Below are positions 1 to 7,886 of a stretch of DNA of 9,616 nucleotides, one piece after another. The position numbers were made by a program, and so were the translations under genes. Each line of letters begins with the position of its first letter. The first letter of the stretch is position 1. The stretch is from Prolixibacteraceae bacterium (GTDB lineage Bacteria; Bacteroidota; Bacteroidia; Bacteroidales; Prolixibacteraceae): positions 1 to 9,616 of the forward strand of contig JAEUSS010000410.1 in the NCBI GenBank assembly GCA_016788685.1, given 5' to 3'. Under the pieces are notes generated by a model. That model saw only the letters and a program-made list of their open reading frames with translations. It was not told where the DNA came from and made no database searches.

Positions 1-1596
1 AACATCGCCGGCATCAGCCGCATCAGTGTAAAAGGCGAGCGGGGAACTGTTATCCGCCTGAAACACGCCGAAATGATTGCGAAAGACGGAAACGTAAACA
101 TGGCAAACATTGATGTGCATTACCGTCCAACTGATGATAAAGATCCGTTTCAGACAGATATTTATATCCTGAACGGCGATAGTGTGGAGACGTTCTGGCC
201 GCATTTTAATTACAAAGGCTTTCAGTACATTGAAGTAACCAGCGACCGACCGGTTGAAATCCGGAAGCTGACCGGTATTTTTATGCACAGCGATGTTCCT
301 CCTGTTGGGCGTGTAAGCAGTTCGAATACGGTACTGAATAAAATCTGGAAAGCAACCAATGCTTCCTATTTGTCGAACCTCTATGGTTACCCGACCGATT
401 GCCCTCAGCGCGAAAAGAATGGCTGGACCGGCGACGCGCATATTGCAATAGAAACCGGATTGTACAGTTATGACGGCATTACGGTTTACGAAAAATGGCT
501 GGCCGATCATCGTGATGAACAGCAGCCCAACGGGGTTTTGCCGGCCATTATTCCGACCAGCGGATGGGGGTACACCTGGGCTAATGGCCCCGACTGGACC
601 AGTACCATTGCCATCATCCCCTGGAATATTTACCTTTTTTACGGCGATTCGAAGTTGCTGGCCGACAGCTATGACGCCATCAAACGCTATGTGGATCACA
701 TAACGGATATCAGTCCGGAAGGCATTACCGACTGGGGCTTAGGAGACTGGGTTCCAGTTAAATCGAAAGCCCCGCGTGAACTGACTTCGTCCATCTATTA
801 TTTCGTGGATGCCACTATCCTGTCGAAAGCAGCCCGGGTTTTGAAGAACGAAGCCGACTTTCAGAAATACTCGGCACTGGCGGCCAAAATAGCATCGGCG
901 ATTAATGCCAAATACCTGAATAAGGAAACCGGAATGTACGGAACCGGCTTACAAACTGAATTGAGTGCACCGCTTTTCTGGGGAATTGTTCCGGAGAACC
1001 TGAAAGCAAAAGTGGCTGAAAACCTTGCAAAACGTGTTATTGCAGATAACAAACACCTGGATGTGGGATTGCTCGGAACCAAAACCATTCTGAATGCTTT
1101 GAGCGAAAACGGGTATGCCGATCTGGCTTATGAAGTGGCAGCTCAGGAGACTTTCCCGTCGTGGGGATGGTGGATCGTAAACGGGGCAACCACCTTGTAC
1201 GAAAACTGGCCGATTGATGCTACCCGCGATATTTCGCTTAACCACATCATGTTTGGCGAAATAGGAGCGTGGTACTACAAAGCTTTGGGCGGTATAAAAC
1301 CCGATGTGGCCAATCCCGGATTTAAAAAGGTGTTGGTGGAACCGCATTTTGTGGCAGGGCTGGATTCGTTTAAAGCCAGTCATACCGGAGCTTATGGAGA
1401 CATTCAGTCATCGTGGAAGCGAAACGGCGAGACGGTGGTTTATCAGTTGGTTATTCCGGCCAACAGTTCGGCTAATCTGAAACTGAAAGGCAAACAAATC
1501 GTCCGCAACGGAAAAATTGTTTATATACAGACGGATGGCTCTGTTTATCAGGTTAATCTGCCTGCCGGAACTTATGCGTTTACAGTAACCCTGTAG
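1..1596 (+). CDS. Alpha-L-rhamnosidase, glycoside hydrolase family 78 (3' part; 5' end outside window)
   Basis: This enzyme would hydrolyse terminal alpha-L-rhamnose from plant or microbial glycans or glycosides, by an inverting mechanism in GH78. The frame is open from base 1 with no credible start, so 531 codons of a longer protein (commonly 700-1100 aa) are visible. About the first 85 codons look like the end of a beta-sandwich domain. The (alpha/alpha)6 catalytic barrel follows, with the signature DCPQREKNGWTGD. In it Asp133, Glu138 and Asp145 (window codons) have the same spacing as Asp567, Glu572 and Asp579 of Bacillus RhaB, with Glu138 as general acid. Glu401, in NGATTLYENW, matches the general base. 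The HIMFGEIGAWYY stretch and a C-terminal beta-sandwich follow. An ATG at 73 lies inside the conserved domain and is not the start. No SusC/SusD pair is adjacent on the visible side. Export cannot be judged because the N-terminus is missing. Confidence 0.93.
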   Translation, partial: NIAGISRISVKGERGTVIRLKHAEMIAKDGNVNMANIDVHYRPTDDKDPFQTDIYILNGDSVETFWPHFNYKGFQYIEVTSDRPVEIRKLTGIFMHSDVPPVGRVSSSNTVLNKIWKATNASYLSNLYGYPTDCPQREKNGWTGDAHIAIETGLYSYDGITVYEKWLADHRDEQQPNGVLPAIIPTSGWGYTWANGPDWTSTIAIIPWNIYLFYGDSKLLADSYDAIKRYVDHITDISPEGITDWGLGDWVPVKSKAPRELTSSIYYFVDATILSKAARVLKNEADFQKYSALAAKIASAINAKYLNKETGMYGTGLQTELSAPLFWGIVPENLKAKVAENLAKRVIADNKHLDVGLLGTKTILNALSENGYADLAYEVAAQETFPSWGWWIVNGATTLYENWPIDATRDISLNHIMFGEIGAWYYKALGGIKPDVANPGFKKVLVEPHFVAGLDSFKASHTGAYGDIQSSWKRNGETVVYQLVIPANSSANLKLKGKQIVRNGKIVYIQTDGSVYQVNLPAGTYAFTVTL

Positions 1597-1601
1597 TTAT
1601 T

Positions 1602-1671
1602 AAGCACGAAGGCACGAAGACGGATGAAGAATCAGGAGACTGTTTCTTCAGGTCTTCGTGCCTTTGTGCTT
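1602..1671. terminator. Long nested hairpin between convergent genes, probable bidirectional terminator
   Basis: Bases 1602-1621 pair with 1652-1671 over 20 positions, with one non-Watson-Crick position that is a G-U wobble in RNA of one strand. Inside, 1625-1631 and 1644-1650 form a second perfect 7-bp stem around a 12-base loop. The left arm holds a tandem octamer, gcacgaag at 1604-1611 and 1612-1619. The element starts six bases after the rhamnosidase stop and ends 16 bases before the receptor stop, where transcripts from both sides converge. The right arm is followed by only a short T-run, so the terminator role rests on position and stem length. The arms may also belong to a dispersed intergenic repeat. 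Confidence 0.7.
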
Positions 1672-1687
1672 TTAGGTGTTGTGTTGC

Positions 1688-4060
1688 TTAGAGCATATTC
1701 CCGATTTTAACACCGAAGTACACCGTGCGGGGCTGGTTAGGGCCGTACATGTACGAAGGATCGCGGTCGGCGCCACGATCAAAATCACTCTGGTAAGCAT
1801 TGAAGATATTTTTTATTCCGCTCAGGAACTGGATTTTTGCGCCGTTTAGTTTAACGGTGTAACTCAGTTTGGTTCCCAGATCGAAGAAAGGATCGGAATG
1901 GTGCAGTTCACCCAGATCCGAATCAGTCAGCGGTCCAAAGTAGGGTACAAGCATTTTGCCGGTGTAGTTTCCGGTAGCCGATAAGCAAACATCTTTCATG
2001 AAATCCCAGTCCAAAGCAAAGAATCCGTAATTATCCGGAGTTCTGAAGAACCTGCGTTCGTTAAATTTCTGCGGATTGTCGTATTTGGAGGTTTGAATAG
2101 TAAATCCTGAAGTCAATGAAAAATCGGTAGCCGGTTTTAGTTTCAGCTCGATGTTTACGCCCTGAACAGCAGCGCCGTCTTCCGCATTTTTTCGGGTATA
2201 CAGCACTGTTCCGTTTTCATCGGGAGTTCCGATTTCGTTCACAAACGGATGATCGAGGCGGGTGTAAAAGCCCTCGAGCAAAAGACCCGTGTGCACTTTG
2301 CCGATCAGTTTGTTAAAATCGAGCGAAACCATGATGCTGTGACTGCTTTCCTGTTTCAGGTTCGGATCGTTTACATTGATGACCTGGCGCGAGCCCGAAG
2401 TTTCGATGTGTAAATCTTCGTCGAAGATTTGGGGTGCGCGGTATCCTTGCGAATAGCTGGCACGTGCCTGCAGCGATTCATTGAGCTCTTGCATCAGGCT
2501 GATTCGCGGGCTGAATACATTTCCGGTTTTCCGGTTGGTGTGCTTGGCGTAATCTTCAATTTTATAGTTGTCAAAACGTCCTCCGGCGGTCAGCTTGGTT
2601 TTGTTAAACTTCAGTTCGTACTGCGCAAATATTCCGGTTGTGACGGTTGACTGGTCTGAAACCAGGATGTTTTCGGTATGCGGAATTGATATGATTTTTC
2701 CGTCAGCAATAACGGCATTTTCATAATCCGGATAACCCAGTTTTTTGTCGGTGAGGTAGCCTCCTGTATTTTCAATTCCGGCAATCAGGCTCGAATTGCT
2801 GAACATGGCTTTGTATTGTACGCCGACATTGTAGGTTTTGTCTTTCGAGTTGCCGTAATCACTTAGTGAATGGTTGGCACCGTAGTACGAATCACGGTTC
2901 AGAAACTGGCCCGAACCGTAAACCGAAAGCAGGTCGGACTCGCGGAAGAACTGGTCGTAAGTGAAGGCCACCGTTTTTATATCGTGTTCAACAGCTTCGG
3001 CAACATCGCGTTCGTGAAGCGGATATTCGTGTTTGTTGCCACCGTCGCGTTCTTCTTTAATGTTGAAGAAGTCGATGGTCATTTTACTCCGGTGGCCAAA
3101 CCGGTGGAAGAAACGTGAACCGATGGTGATGTTTTTCATGGGAGCACTCTCCGAAAAACCATCGCCGTTGGCATCAAACATTTGCCGTTCGCGCGAGAAA
3201 CCGTAAACGGCCACTCCCGTTTTCCGGTCGTCAGAAATGAGCGAGGTGTTAAAGTTAACCGAATAATCGGCAGCCGAGCCTCCTGAGTTCTTCAGGCCTA
3301 CCCCGGTAAAACCGGTATTGGCGCCAACTTCATAGGAGTTGCTGACCGGATCTTTCAGGATAATGTTGATTGTTCCAGCGATGGCATTTCCTCCGAAGAG
3401 GGCAGAACCGCCGCCACGAACCACTTCTACGCGCTCAATCATGTTCGACGGAATAAGCTCCAGTCCGTAAACACCGGCCAGTCCGCTGAAGATGGGGCGG
3501 CTGTTGATCAGGATTTGTGAATACGGACCTTCCATGCCGTTCATGCGCACTTGGGTAAAGCCACAGTTCTGGCAATTGTTTTCGAGGCGGAGGCCGGGAC
3601 AGAAGTTAAGTCCGTCACCCAGTGTAGCCGACTGAGTAGTCATAAACAACTTTGGTGAAATGGTGTTGACAATCATGGGCGCCTCGGTTCGTTTTTGCTC
3701 ACTCCGGTCGGATGAAACAATTACCTCAGAGATGTTAAAGGCATCTTCTTCGAGGTTGAACTTAATTTCGGTGGTTTTACCTGTTTCAACGATGACCTGT
3801 TTCTCCTGAGTTTTGTAGCCCAGGCTTGCAGCGCTCAGTGTATAGGTTCCGGGCGGGCAGTTTACAAGTTGGTAATGACCAGTTTCGTCGGTAAGCGTTC
3901 CGATGGTTGTGCCTTTCAGGCTTACGTTGGCGTAAGGTAAATGAGTGCTTTCGCTGACTACATGGCCTACGATGTTGGCATCAGTCTTAGCCTTTTGGGC
4001 GAAGCTGACGGTTGCGGCTGACAGGGCTATCCCCGTCAGCAGAATGTAAAATTTGTTCAT
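1688..4060 (-). CDS. TonB-dependent outer-membrane receptor, candidate metal or metal-chelate importer
   Basis: This is an outer-membrane beta-barrel that imports a ligand using TonB-ExbBD energy. The chosen ATG at 4060 gives 790 aa beginning MNKFYILLTG with a clear signal peptide, cleaved near Ala21-Gln22. An upstream in-frame Met at 4093 would put 11 extra residues before the signal and is rejected. Residues about 28-104 form a carboxypeptidase-regulatory-like beta-sandwich typical of Bacteroidota receptors. Residues about 107-240 are the plug, ending in the usual VEVVRGGGSALFGGNAIAGT segment. The rest is the barrel, ending YFGVKIGNML. The plug carries Cys163 and Cys166 in NNCQNCGF. The protein is much shorter than SusC-type receptors and no SusD is present, so it belongs with siderophore, cobalamin or metal receptors. 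The substrate cannot be read from sequence. It lies 111 bases after a His-rich membrane protein gene on the same strand, probably co-transcribed; no separate TAnnTTTG box was seen in that gap. Confidence 0.93.
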   Translation of the reverse strand: MNKFYILLTGIALSAATVSFAQKAKTDANIVGHVVSESTHLPYANVSLKGTTIGTLTDETGHYQLVNCPPGTYTLSAASLGYKTQEKQVIVETGKTTEIKFNLEEDAFNISEVIVSSDRSEQKRTEAPMIVNTISPKLFMTTQSATLGDGLNFCPGLRLENNCQNCGFTQVRMNGMEGPYSQILINSRPIFSGLAGVYGLELIPSNMIERVEVVRGGGSALFGGNAIAGTINIILKDPVSNSYEVGANTGFTGVGLKNSGGSAADYSVNFNTSLISDDRKTGVAVYGFSRERQMFDANGDGFSESAPMKNITIGSRFFHRFGHRSKMTIDFFNIKEERDGGNKHEYPLHERDVAEAVEHDIKTVAFTYDQFFRESDLLSVYGSGQFLNRDSYYGANHSLSDYGNSKDKTYNVGVQYKAMFSNSSLIAGIENTGGYLTDKKLGYPDYENAVIADGKIISIPHTENILVSDQSTVTTGIFAQYELKFNKTKLTAGGRFDNYKIEDYAKHTNRKTGNVFSPRISLMQELNESLQARASYSQGYRAPQIFDEDLHIETSGSRQVINVNDPNLKQESSHSIMVSLDFNKLIGKVHTGLLLEGFYTRLDHPFVNEIGTPDENGTVLYTRKNAEDGAAVQGVNIELKLKPATDFSLTSGFTIQTSKYDNPQKFNERRFFRTPDNYGFFALDWDFMKDVCLSATGNYTGKMLVPYFGPLTDSDLGELHHSDPFFDLGTKLSYTVKLNGAKIQFLSGIKNIFNAYQSDFDRGADRDPSYMYGPNQPRTVYFGVKIGNML

Positions 4061-4171
4061 AATGCTAGTTGATGATAGACAGACAACGGGCATTCAGTCA
4101 TCAGAAATGAATGTCAGTAGTACTGTGCTGAAAAATTTGGGTTATAATAATTTACGGGTAATGTTTGGAGT

Positions 4172-4540
4172 CTAAAATCCGGCAGGAGGAGCACGGCCTT
4201 TAAGAATTGAACTGTAATAACAGGTGTACGGGAGAAGACCCGAAACAGCCAAAGTTAGTTTGTTATGCAGAGTTAATATGAAAAGTGCAGCAAAAGCAGA
4301 GCAGAACAGAAGCTGCATGTTGCTGAAAAAGGAAAATGCAGCCTGGGTATGATGATGGGATTTAAAAGGTTTGGAATCGTCGGTTGTCTGATAAGGATGG
4401 GCATGCGTGATGATGGTGCCATCGGTCAGGATGTGGCTGTGCAGGAAAATAACCTTGTTGACGATCAACAGCCCCGTCAGGGCTATAATCAGACAGGCAA
4501 ATATTTTTTTTATTTGATAATGTCCGGCGAAATTCATCAT
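4172..4540 (-). CDS. Small His-rich two-helix membrane protein, function unknown
   Basis: I do not recognise a named family with certainty. The 122-aa product has a hydrophobic helix at about residues 13-33, a His-rich loop at about 34-68, a second hydrophobic stretch at about 69-92, and a tail ending KGRAPPAGF. The loop contains His34 and His36, then DGTIITHAHPY with His46 and His48, then a His62-His63-His64 cluster. This arrangement suggests a periplasmic metal-binding loop, although topology is inferred. The RxPPA-type tail recalls small proteins of the DUF2946 kind that often sit beside TonB receptors; this is a weak recollection. Start: two consecutive ATG codons at 4540 and 4537 are possible. 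No Shine-Dalgarno sequence precedes them. A strong promoter match ends only four bases upstream, so the transcript may be leaderless. The TonB receptor gene follows on the same strand. A role in metal sensing, delivery or homeostasis with that receptor is inference. Confidence 0.82.
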   Translation of the reverse strand: MMNFAGHYQIKKIFACLIIALTGLLIVNKVIFLHSHILTDGTIITHAHPYQTTDDSKPFKSHHHTQAAFSFFSNMQLLFCSAFAALFILTLHNKLTLAVSGLLPYTCYYSSILKGRAPPAGF

Positions 4541-4544
4541 GCGA

Positions 4545-4574
4545 CAAAGGTAAGCTGATTTCGCTTTCCGGCAA
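4545..4574 (-). promoter_or_regulatory. Bacteroidota-type promoter for the His-rich protein/TonB receptor pair
   Basis: On the minus strand TTG (4574-4572) is followed by exactly 19 bases and then TACCTTTG (4552-4545). This fits the Bacteroidota consensus of a -33 TTG and a -7 TAnnTTTG box. The expected transcription start lies a few bases downstream, at or next to the ATG at 4540. Functional use is inferred from the consensus match and from position between topB and the small gene. Confidence 0.68.
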
Positions 4575-4575
4575 T

Positions 4576-4588
4576 CCCAATAATTGGG
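4576..4588. promoter_or_regulatory. Odd-centred palindrome next to the -33 box, possible operator
   Basis: The sequence cccaat-a-attggg is a perfect 13-base dyad with one central base. Its edge is one base from the -33 TTG of the minus-strand promoter, a place where an activator or repressor could act. It also lies just past the topB stop. As a topB terminator hairpin it would have a tiny loop and no following T-run on the minus strand, so an operator is the better guess, though only a guess. Confidence 0.35.
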
Positions 4589-4592
4589 GATA

Positions 4593-6950
4593 TTATTTTT
4601 TTACAAACAAAACCTGAAACTGATTGTCAAACCGAAAAAGTCCCGTCAATTTCTCTCCCGACACTTCGTCAATACCAGTAAACGGCCGGGTCTGGCCTTT
4701 AAGTACGAGCTGCGTCATTTGCGTATCGGTCAGTTTCTTTTCCTGAATTTCAAACGGAATACGCAGTTTACAGCCGCCTCTGAAATTGGTGCATCCCCAT
4801 GCCGTGTTGCCCTTTACGATTTCTCCGGTTTTACACGACGGGCATACCAGCTTTTCGGGCTCTGCCTCGGTAAAAAGAATCTTGAAATCCGTGCTCAGTT
4901 CCAGAAAACCGTCAACCGGTTCGTCTTCCTGTTTAAAACCCTTTATAAGTGCGGTTTTGCCTTTTTCGGCCAAACGTTTGATTTGGGCATCGGTCAGTTT
5001 CTTACCCATAAATTCAAACGGAATAACGAAACGGCAGCCCTCTTTCCAGTCTGAACAGCCCCAGGCATTTTTGCCTTTTTTCAGTGTTCCCTTTTTACAG
5101 GCAGGGCAAGTGCTTTCGGTTGGCTCAGCCGGAGCTGGCTTTACCTTTTTCTCGGGTGTGGCAGGTTCTTCCGGAGCAATGGCGATTGCCTTGCCCGACG
5201 ATCGTTTTACCTGATCGACCACTTGAGCAACCATTTGCTTCATCTCATCCATAAAATTGGCAACATCGTATTGTCCCAACTCAATCATCCGGAGTTTCTT
5301 TTCCCATTGTCCGGTCAGTTCTGCAGATTTCAGCAGTTCGTTTTCAATGGTGTCGATCAGGTCGATCCCGGTTGGGGTGGCGACCAGCCGCTTGCCTTCT
5401 TTCTTCACATATTTTCTCCGGAAAAGCGTTTCGATGATGTTTGCACGTGTTGACGGGCGGCCAATACCATTTTCTTTCATCAGGTCGCGCAGTTCTTCAT
5501 CATCAACACTTTTTCCGGCCGTTTCCATTGCCCGCAGCAGCGTGGCTTCGGTCAGGTATTTGGGGGGCTGCGTAAATTTCTCGAGTAATCCGGGTTCGTG
5601 TGGCCCATGCTCTCCGGTTACAAATACGGGGAGCAGGTTTTCGTCACTCTGAACCGGATTTTTATCATTCATGTAAACGGTGCGCCATCCGGGCGAGAGG
5701 ATTTGTTTTCCGGTAGCCTTAAAATCGTGCGGACCAACTTTTGCCTCCACGGTGGTGTTGGCAATTTTACAGTCGGGATAAAAAACCGAGATAAACCGGC
5801 GTGTAACCATGTCGAACACCTGCTTTTCCTGTTGGTTCAGGTCTGTGCGGGTTTGTCCTGTCGGAATGATGGCATGGTGGTCGGTTATTTTTTTGTCATC
5901 GAAAACTTTGCTCGATTTTCGTATTTTCCCCTGAAGAAGAGGTGCTGTAAGAAATTCGTAGCCTTTCAGGTTTTTCAGGATTCCAGGTACTTTCGGGTAA
6001 ATATCTTCCGAAAGATAGGTGGTATCGACACGCGGATAGGTCGTCAGTTTCTTTTCGTAGAGCGACTGGATTACTCTGAGCGTATCTTCCGCGCCCATGT
6101 TAAATTTCCGGTTGCAATCAACTTGCAGCGAGGTTAAGTCGAACAGCCGCAGAGGTTGCTCGATGCTGTTTTTGGTTTCAATTTTGCCGATTTCAAGGTC
6201 GAAACGGCTGATCTCTTCCAAGACCTGCGCTGCGTCTTCGCGGTTTTGAAAACGTCCGGAAGCTGCCGAGAAAGTGGCTTCACGGTAAATGGTTTTGATC
6301 TCGAAATATGGCTCAGGTTTGAATGCGTCGATTTCTTTTTGCCGGTTGACGATGATGGCAAGGGTAGGGGTTTGTACCCTCCCGATCGACAAAATTTGTC
6401 TGTTCTGACCGTATTTGAGGGTGTACAGTCGCGTTGCATTCATTCCCAGAAGCCAGTCGCCAATGGCGCGGGCACTTCCTGCAGCATACAGGTTGTCAAA
6501 TTTTTCGCCGTCCTGCAATTTTTGAAAGCCCTCGCGGATGGCTTCTTCGGTCAGCGAAGAAATCCAAAGCCGTTTGACCGGTGCGGTGCATTTAGCCTTC
6601 GACATCACCCAACGCTGAATGAGCTCACCTTCCTGCCCGGCATCACCGCAGTTGATCACCACTTCGGCGGCAGCCATCAGCTTTTCGATAATGGCAAACT
6701 GCTTTTTTACGCCGTCATCTTCAATCAGTTTAATTCCGAACTTCCGGGGGATCATTGGCAATGACCTCAGGTTCCAGTGTTTCCAAACTTCGGTGTAATC
6801 GTTGGGCTCTTTTAAGGTGCATAAATGCCCGAAAGTCCAGGTGACCTGGTATCCGTTTCCTTCAAAATAGCCGTCGTGGCGGGTTTTTGCGCCGATAATC
6901 TGCGACAGTTCCTTAGCCACGCTGGGCTTTTCAGCAATACAAACTTTCAT
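4593..6950 (-). CDS. topB: DNA topoisomerase III (type IA), Bacteroidota form
   Basis: This enzyme passes single DNA strands through a transient break, relaxing and decatenating DNA during replication and recombination. The 785-aa product starts MKVCIAEKPSVAKEL, with the Toprim glutamate at position 7. The Toprim acidic motif is DAGQEGEL at 103-110, with Asp103, Gly105 and Glu107 aligned by position to Asp103, Asp105 and Glu107 of E. coli TopB. The catalytic tyrosine is Tyr305 in TTYPRVD. A Pro/Glu/Lys-rich linker (about 587-614) leads to two tandem C-terminal zinc-ribbon repeats, with Cys615, 618, 632, 639 and Cys703, 706, 720, 727. Each is followed by an IPFE...KKLTD segment, as in topoisomerase C-terminal repeats. 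The reading frame is intact and the length normal. It sits 96 bases after the cvfB-like gene on the same strand. I saw no TAnnTTTG box in that gap, so it may share the upstream transcript. Confidence 0.96.
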   Translation of the reverse strand: MKVCIAEKPSVAKELSQIIGAKTRHDGYFEGNGYQVTWTFGHLCTLKEPNDYTEVWKHWNLRSLPMIPRKFGIKLIEDDGVKKQFAIIEKLMAAAEVVINCGDAGQEGELIQRWVMSKAKCTAPVKRLWISSLTEEAIREGFQKLQDGEKFDNLYAAGSARAIGDWLLGMNATRLYTLKYGQNRQILSIGRVQTPTLAIIVNRQKEIDAFKPEPYFEIKTIYREATFSAASGRFQNREDAAQVLEEISRFDLEIGKIETKNSIEQPLRLFDLTSLQVDCNRKFNMGAEDTLRVIQSLYEKKLTTYPRVDTTYLSEDIYPKVPGILKNLKGYEFLTAPLLQGKIRKSSKVFDDKKITDHHAIIPTGQTRTDLNQQEKQVFDMVTRRFISVFYPDCKIANTTVEAKVGPHDFKATGKQILSPGWRTVYMNDKNPVQSDENLLPVFVTGEHGPHEPGLLEKFTQPPKYLTEATLLRAMETAGKSVDDEELRDLMKENGIGRPSTRANIIETLFRRKYVKKEGKRLVATPTGIDLIDTIENELLKSAELTGQWEKKLRMIELGQYDVANFMDEMKQMVAQVVDQVKRSSGKAIAIAPEEPATPEKKVKPAPAEPTESTCPACKKGTLKKGKNAWGCSDWKEGCRFVIPFEFMGKKLTDAQIKRLAEKGKTALIKGFKQEDEPVDGFLELSTDFKILFTEAEPEKLVCPSCKTGEIVKGNTAWGCTNFRGGCKLRIPFEIQEKKLTDTQMTQLVLKGQTRPFTGIDEVSGEKLTGLFRFDNQFQVLFVKK

Positions 6951-6958
6951 TATTTAAT

Positions 6959-6998
6959 GTTCCGGGTTATGAGTTCCGGGTTTCAAGTAAACCTTGAA
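6959..6998. repeat. Direct repeat plus small hairpin in the spacer upstream of topB
   Basis: The ten-base unit gttccgggtt occurs at 6959-6968 and again at 6973-6982, a 14-base period. It runs directly into an inverted repeat, ttcaag (6982-6987) and cttgaa (6993-6998), with a five-base loop. On the + strand a T-rich stretch follows at about 7004-7012, but no + strand gene ends here. On the minus strand, where the genes lie, no T-run follows the stem. The element therefore looks more like intergenic repeat sequence in the topB leader than a terminator. Confidence 0.5.
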
Positions 6999-7046
6999 TC
7001 TGATATTTTTTTATTGGGTTGCTTGGTATTTTTGCCTGATCGTCCG

Positions 7047-7886
7047 CTATTCAGAAATCAAGAGTCTGATTCCGTCTTCTTCCAGGGCAATCATCCGCTT
7101 TTTGTATAAAGCTCCGATGGCCGCTTTGAAGTTTTTTTTGCTGAACTTAAAGACTTTGTATATTTCTTCCGGAGAACTTTTGTCGGTCAGCGCCAAAAAT
7201 CCATTGTTTTTTTCGAGGGCAGAGATGATCTGATCAGCAAATGCACTGATTTTTTCGTACCCTGATTTCTGCAGGCAAAGGTCTATCTTTCCGTCGATAC
7301 GCAGCTTTTTTATGAATCCCTGAATCCGGTCTCCCGGACTTAGGGGTTGGAAGACTTCGTTTTTAAAGATTACGCCGAGGTGACTGTTGTCGATGATGGC
7401 GTTATATCCCAGATCGGTTTCGTTCACAACAATCAGGTCAACTTCTTCATCTTCGTCGTAGTCAACAGGGATGTTGTCCAGGTAATTTTCGATTTTTGAT
7501 GAGGCGGCAATACGTTTGCTGTTGGTATCCAGATAGACGTAGACCAGGTATTTTTTACCAACTTCCATGGGTTGGCGCTGTTCCCTAAATGGCACGAACA
7601 AGTCTTTGGGCAGTCCCCAGTTCAAAAAAGCGCCAACCTGAGTTACGGCTACAACTTCGAGCAGCGCAAATTCTTCGACCATTGCCAGAGGCTTTTCAGT
7701 AGTGGCTACCAGGCGGTCTTCCGAGTCGAGGTAAATAAACGCATCGATCATATCTTCCGGCTGGGTTCCTTCCGGAACATAGCGTTTGGGCATCAGGATT
7801 TCACCCAGATCGCCACCGTCGAGATAAATCCCGAAATCTACCTCTTTTACCACATACAAGTGATTTATTTTTCCTATTTCAGCCAT
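7047..7886 (-). CDS. cvfB: CvfB/YitL-like S1-domain RNA-binding protein
   Basis: This is a cytoplasmic protein of the CvfB (conserved virulence factor B, YitL) family. In Staphylococcus aureus, CvfB binds RNA and affects virulence-gene expression; a role here is inferred only from family membership. The 279-aa length matches the family. Three S1-like beta-barrels are apparent at about residues 4-66, 67-132 and 148-210, followed by a winged-helix domain at about 212-279. The second S1 repeat has the characteristic GAFLNWGLPKDLFVPF motif. An acidic segment, DYDEDEE, lies between repeats two and three. The start MAEIGKINHL at 7886 gives a complete first S1 domain. Translation ends with TAG at 7047. 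The gene lies 66 bases after the lutA-like gene and before topB on the same strand, so co-transcription is possible. I found no convincing promoter box in the upstream spacer. Confidence 0.9.
   Translation of the reverse strand: MAEIGKINHLYVVKEVDFGIYLDGGDLGEILMPKRYVPEGTQPEDMIDAFIYLDSEDRLVATTEKPLAMVEEFALLEVVAVTQVGAFLNWGLPKDLFVPFREQRQPMEVGKKYLVYVYLDTNSKRIAASSKIENYLDNIPVDYDEDEEVDLIVVNETDLGYNAIIDNSHLGVIFKNEVFQPLSPGDRIQGFIKKLRIDGKIDLCLQKSGYEKISAFADQIISALEKNNGFLALTDKSSPEEIYKVFKFSKKNFKAAIGALYKKRMIALEEDGIRLLISE

Noticed and set aside
949..1383. 144-codon minus-strand frame opposite the rhamnosidase
   Set aside because: It is antisense to conserved GH78 residues and has no domain; it is a shadow of the real gene.
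4061..4093. Upstream in-frame start for the TonB receptor
   Set aside because: It would place 11 polar residues before a normal signal peptide; the ATG at 4060 gives the standard MNKF start.
4091..4113. 6-bp inverted repeat (cattca/tgaatg) between the His-rich gene and the TonB receptor
   Set aside because: The loop is 11 bases and the stem is A+T rich; likely to occur by chance.
4584..6764. Several long + strand open frames (up to about 200 codons) opposite topB
   Set aside because: They lie fully antisense to a well-supported gene, overlap one another in different frames, and show no recognisable domains.
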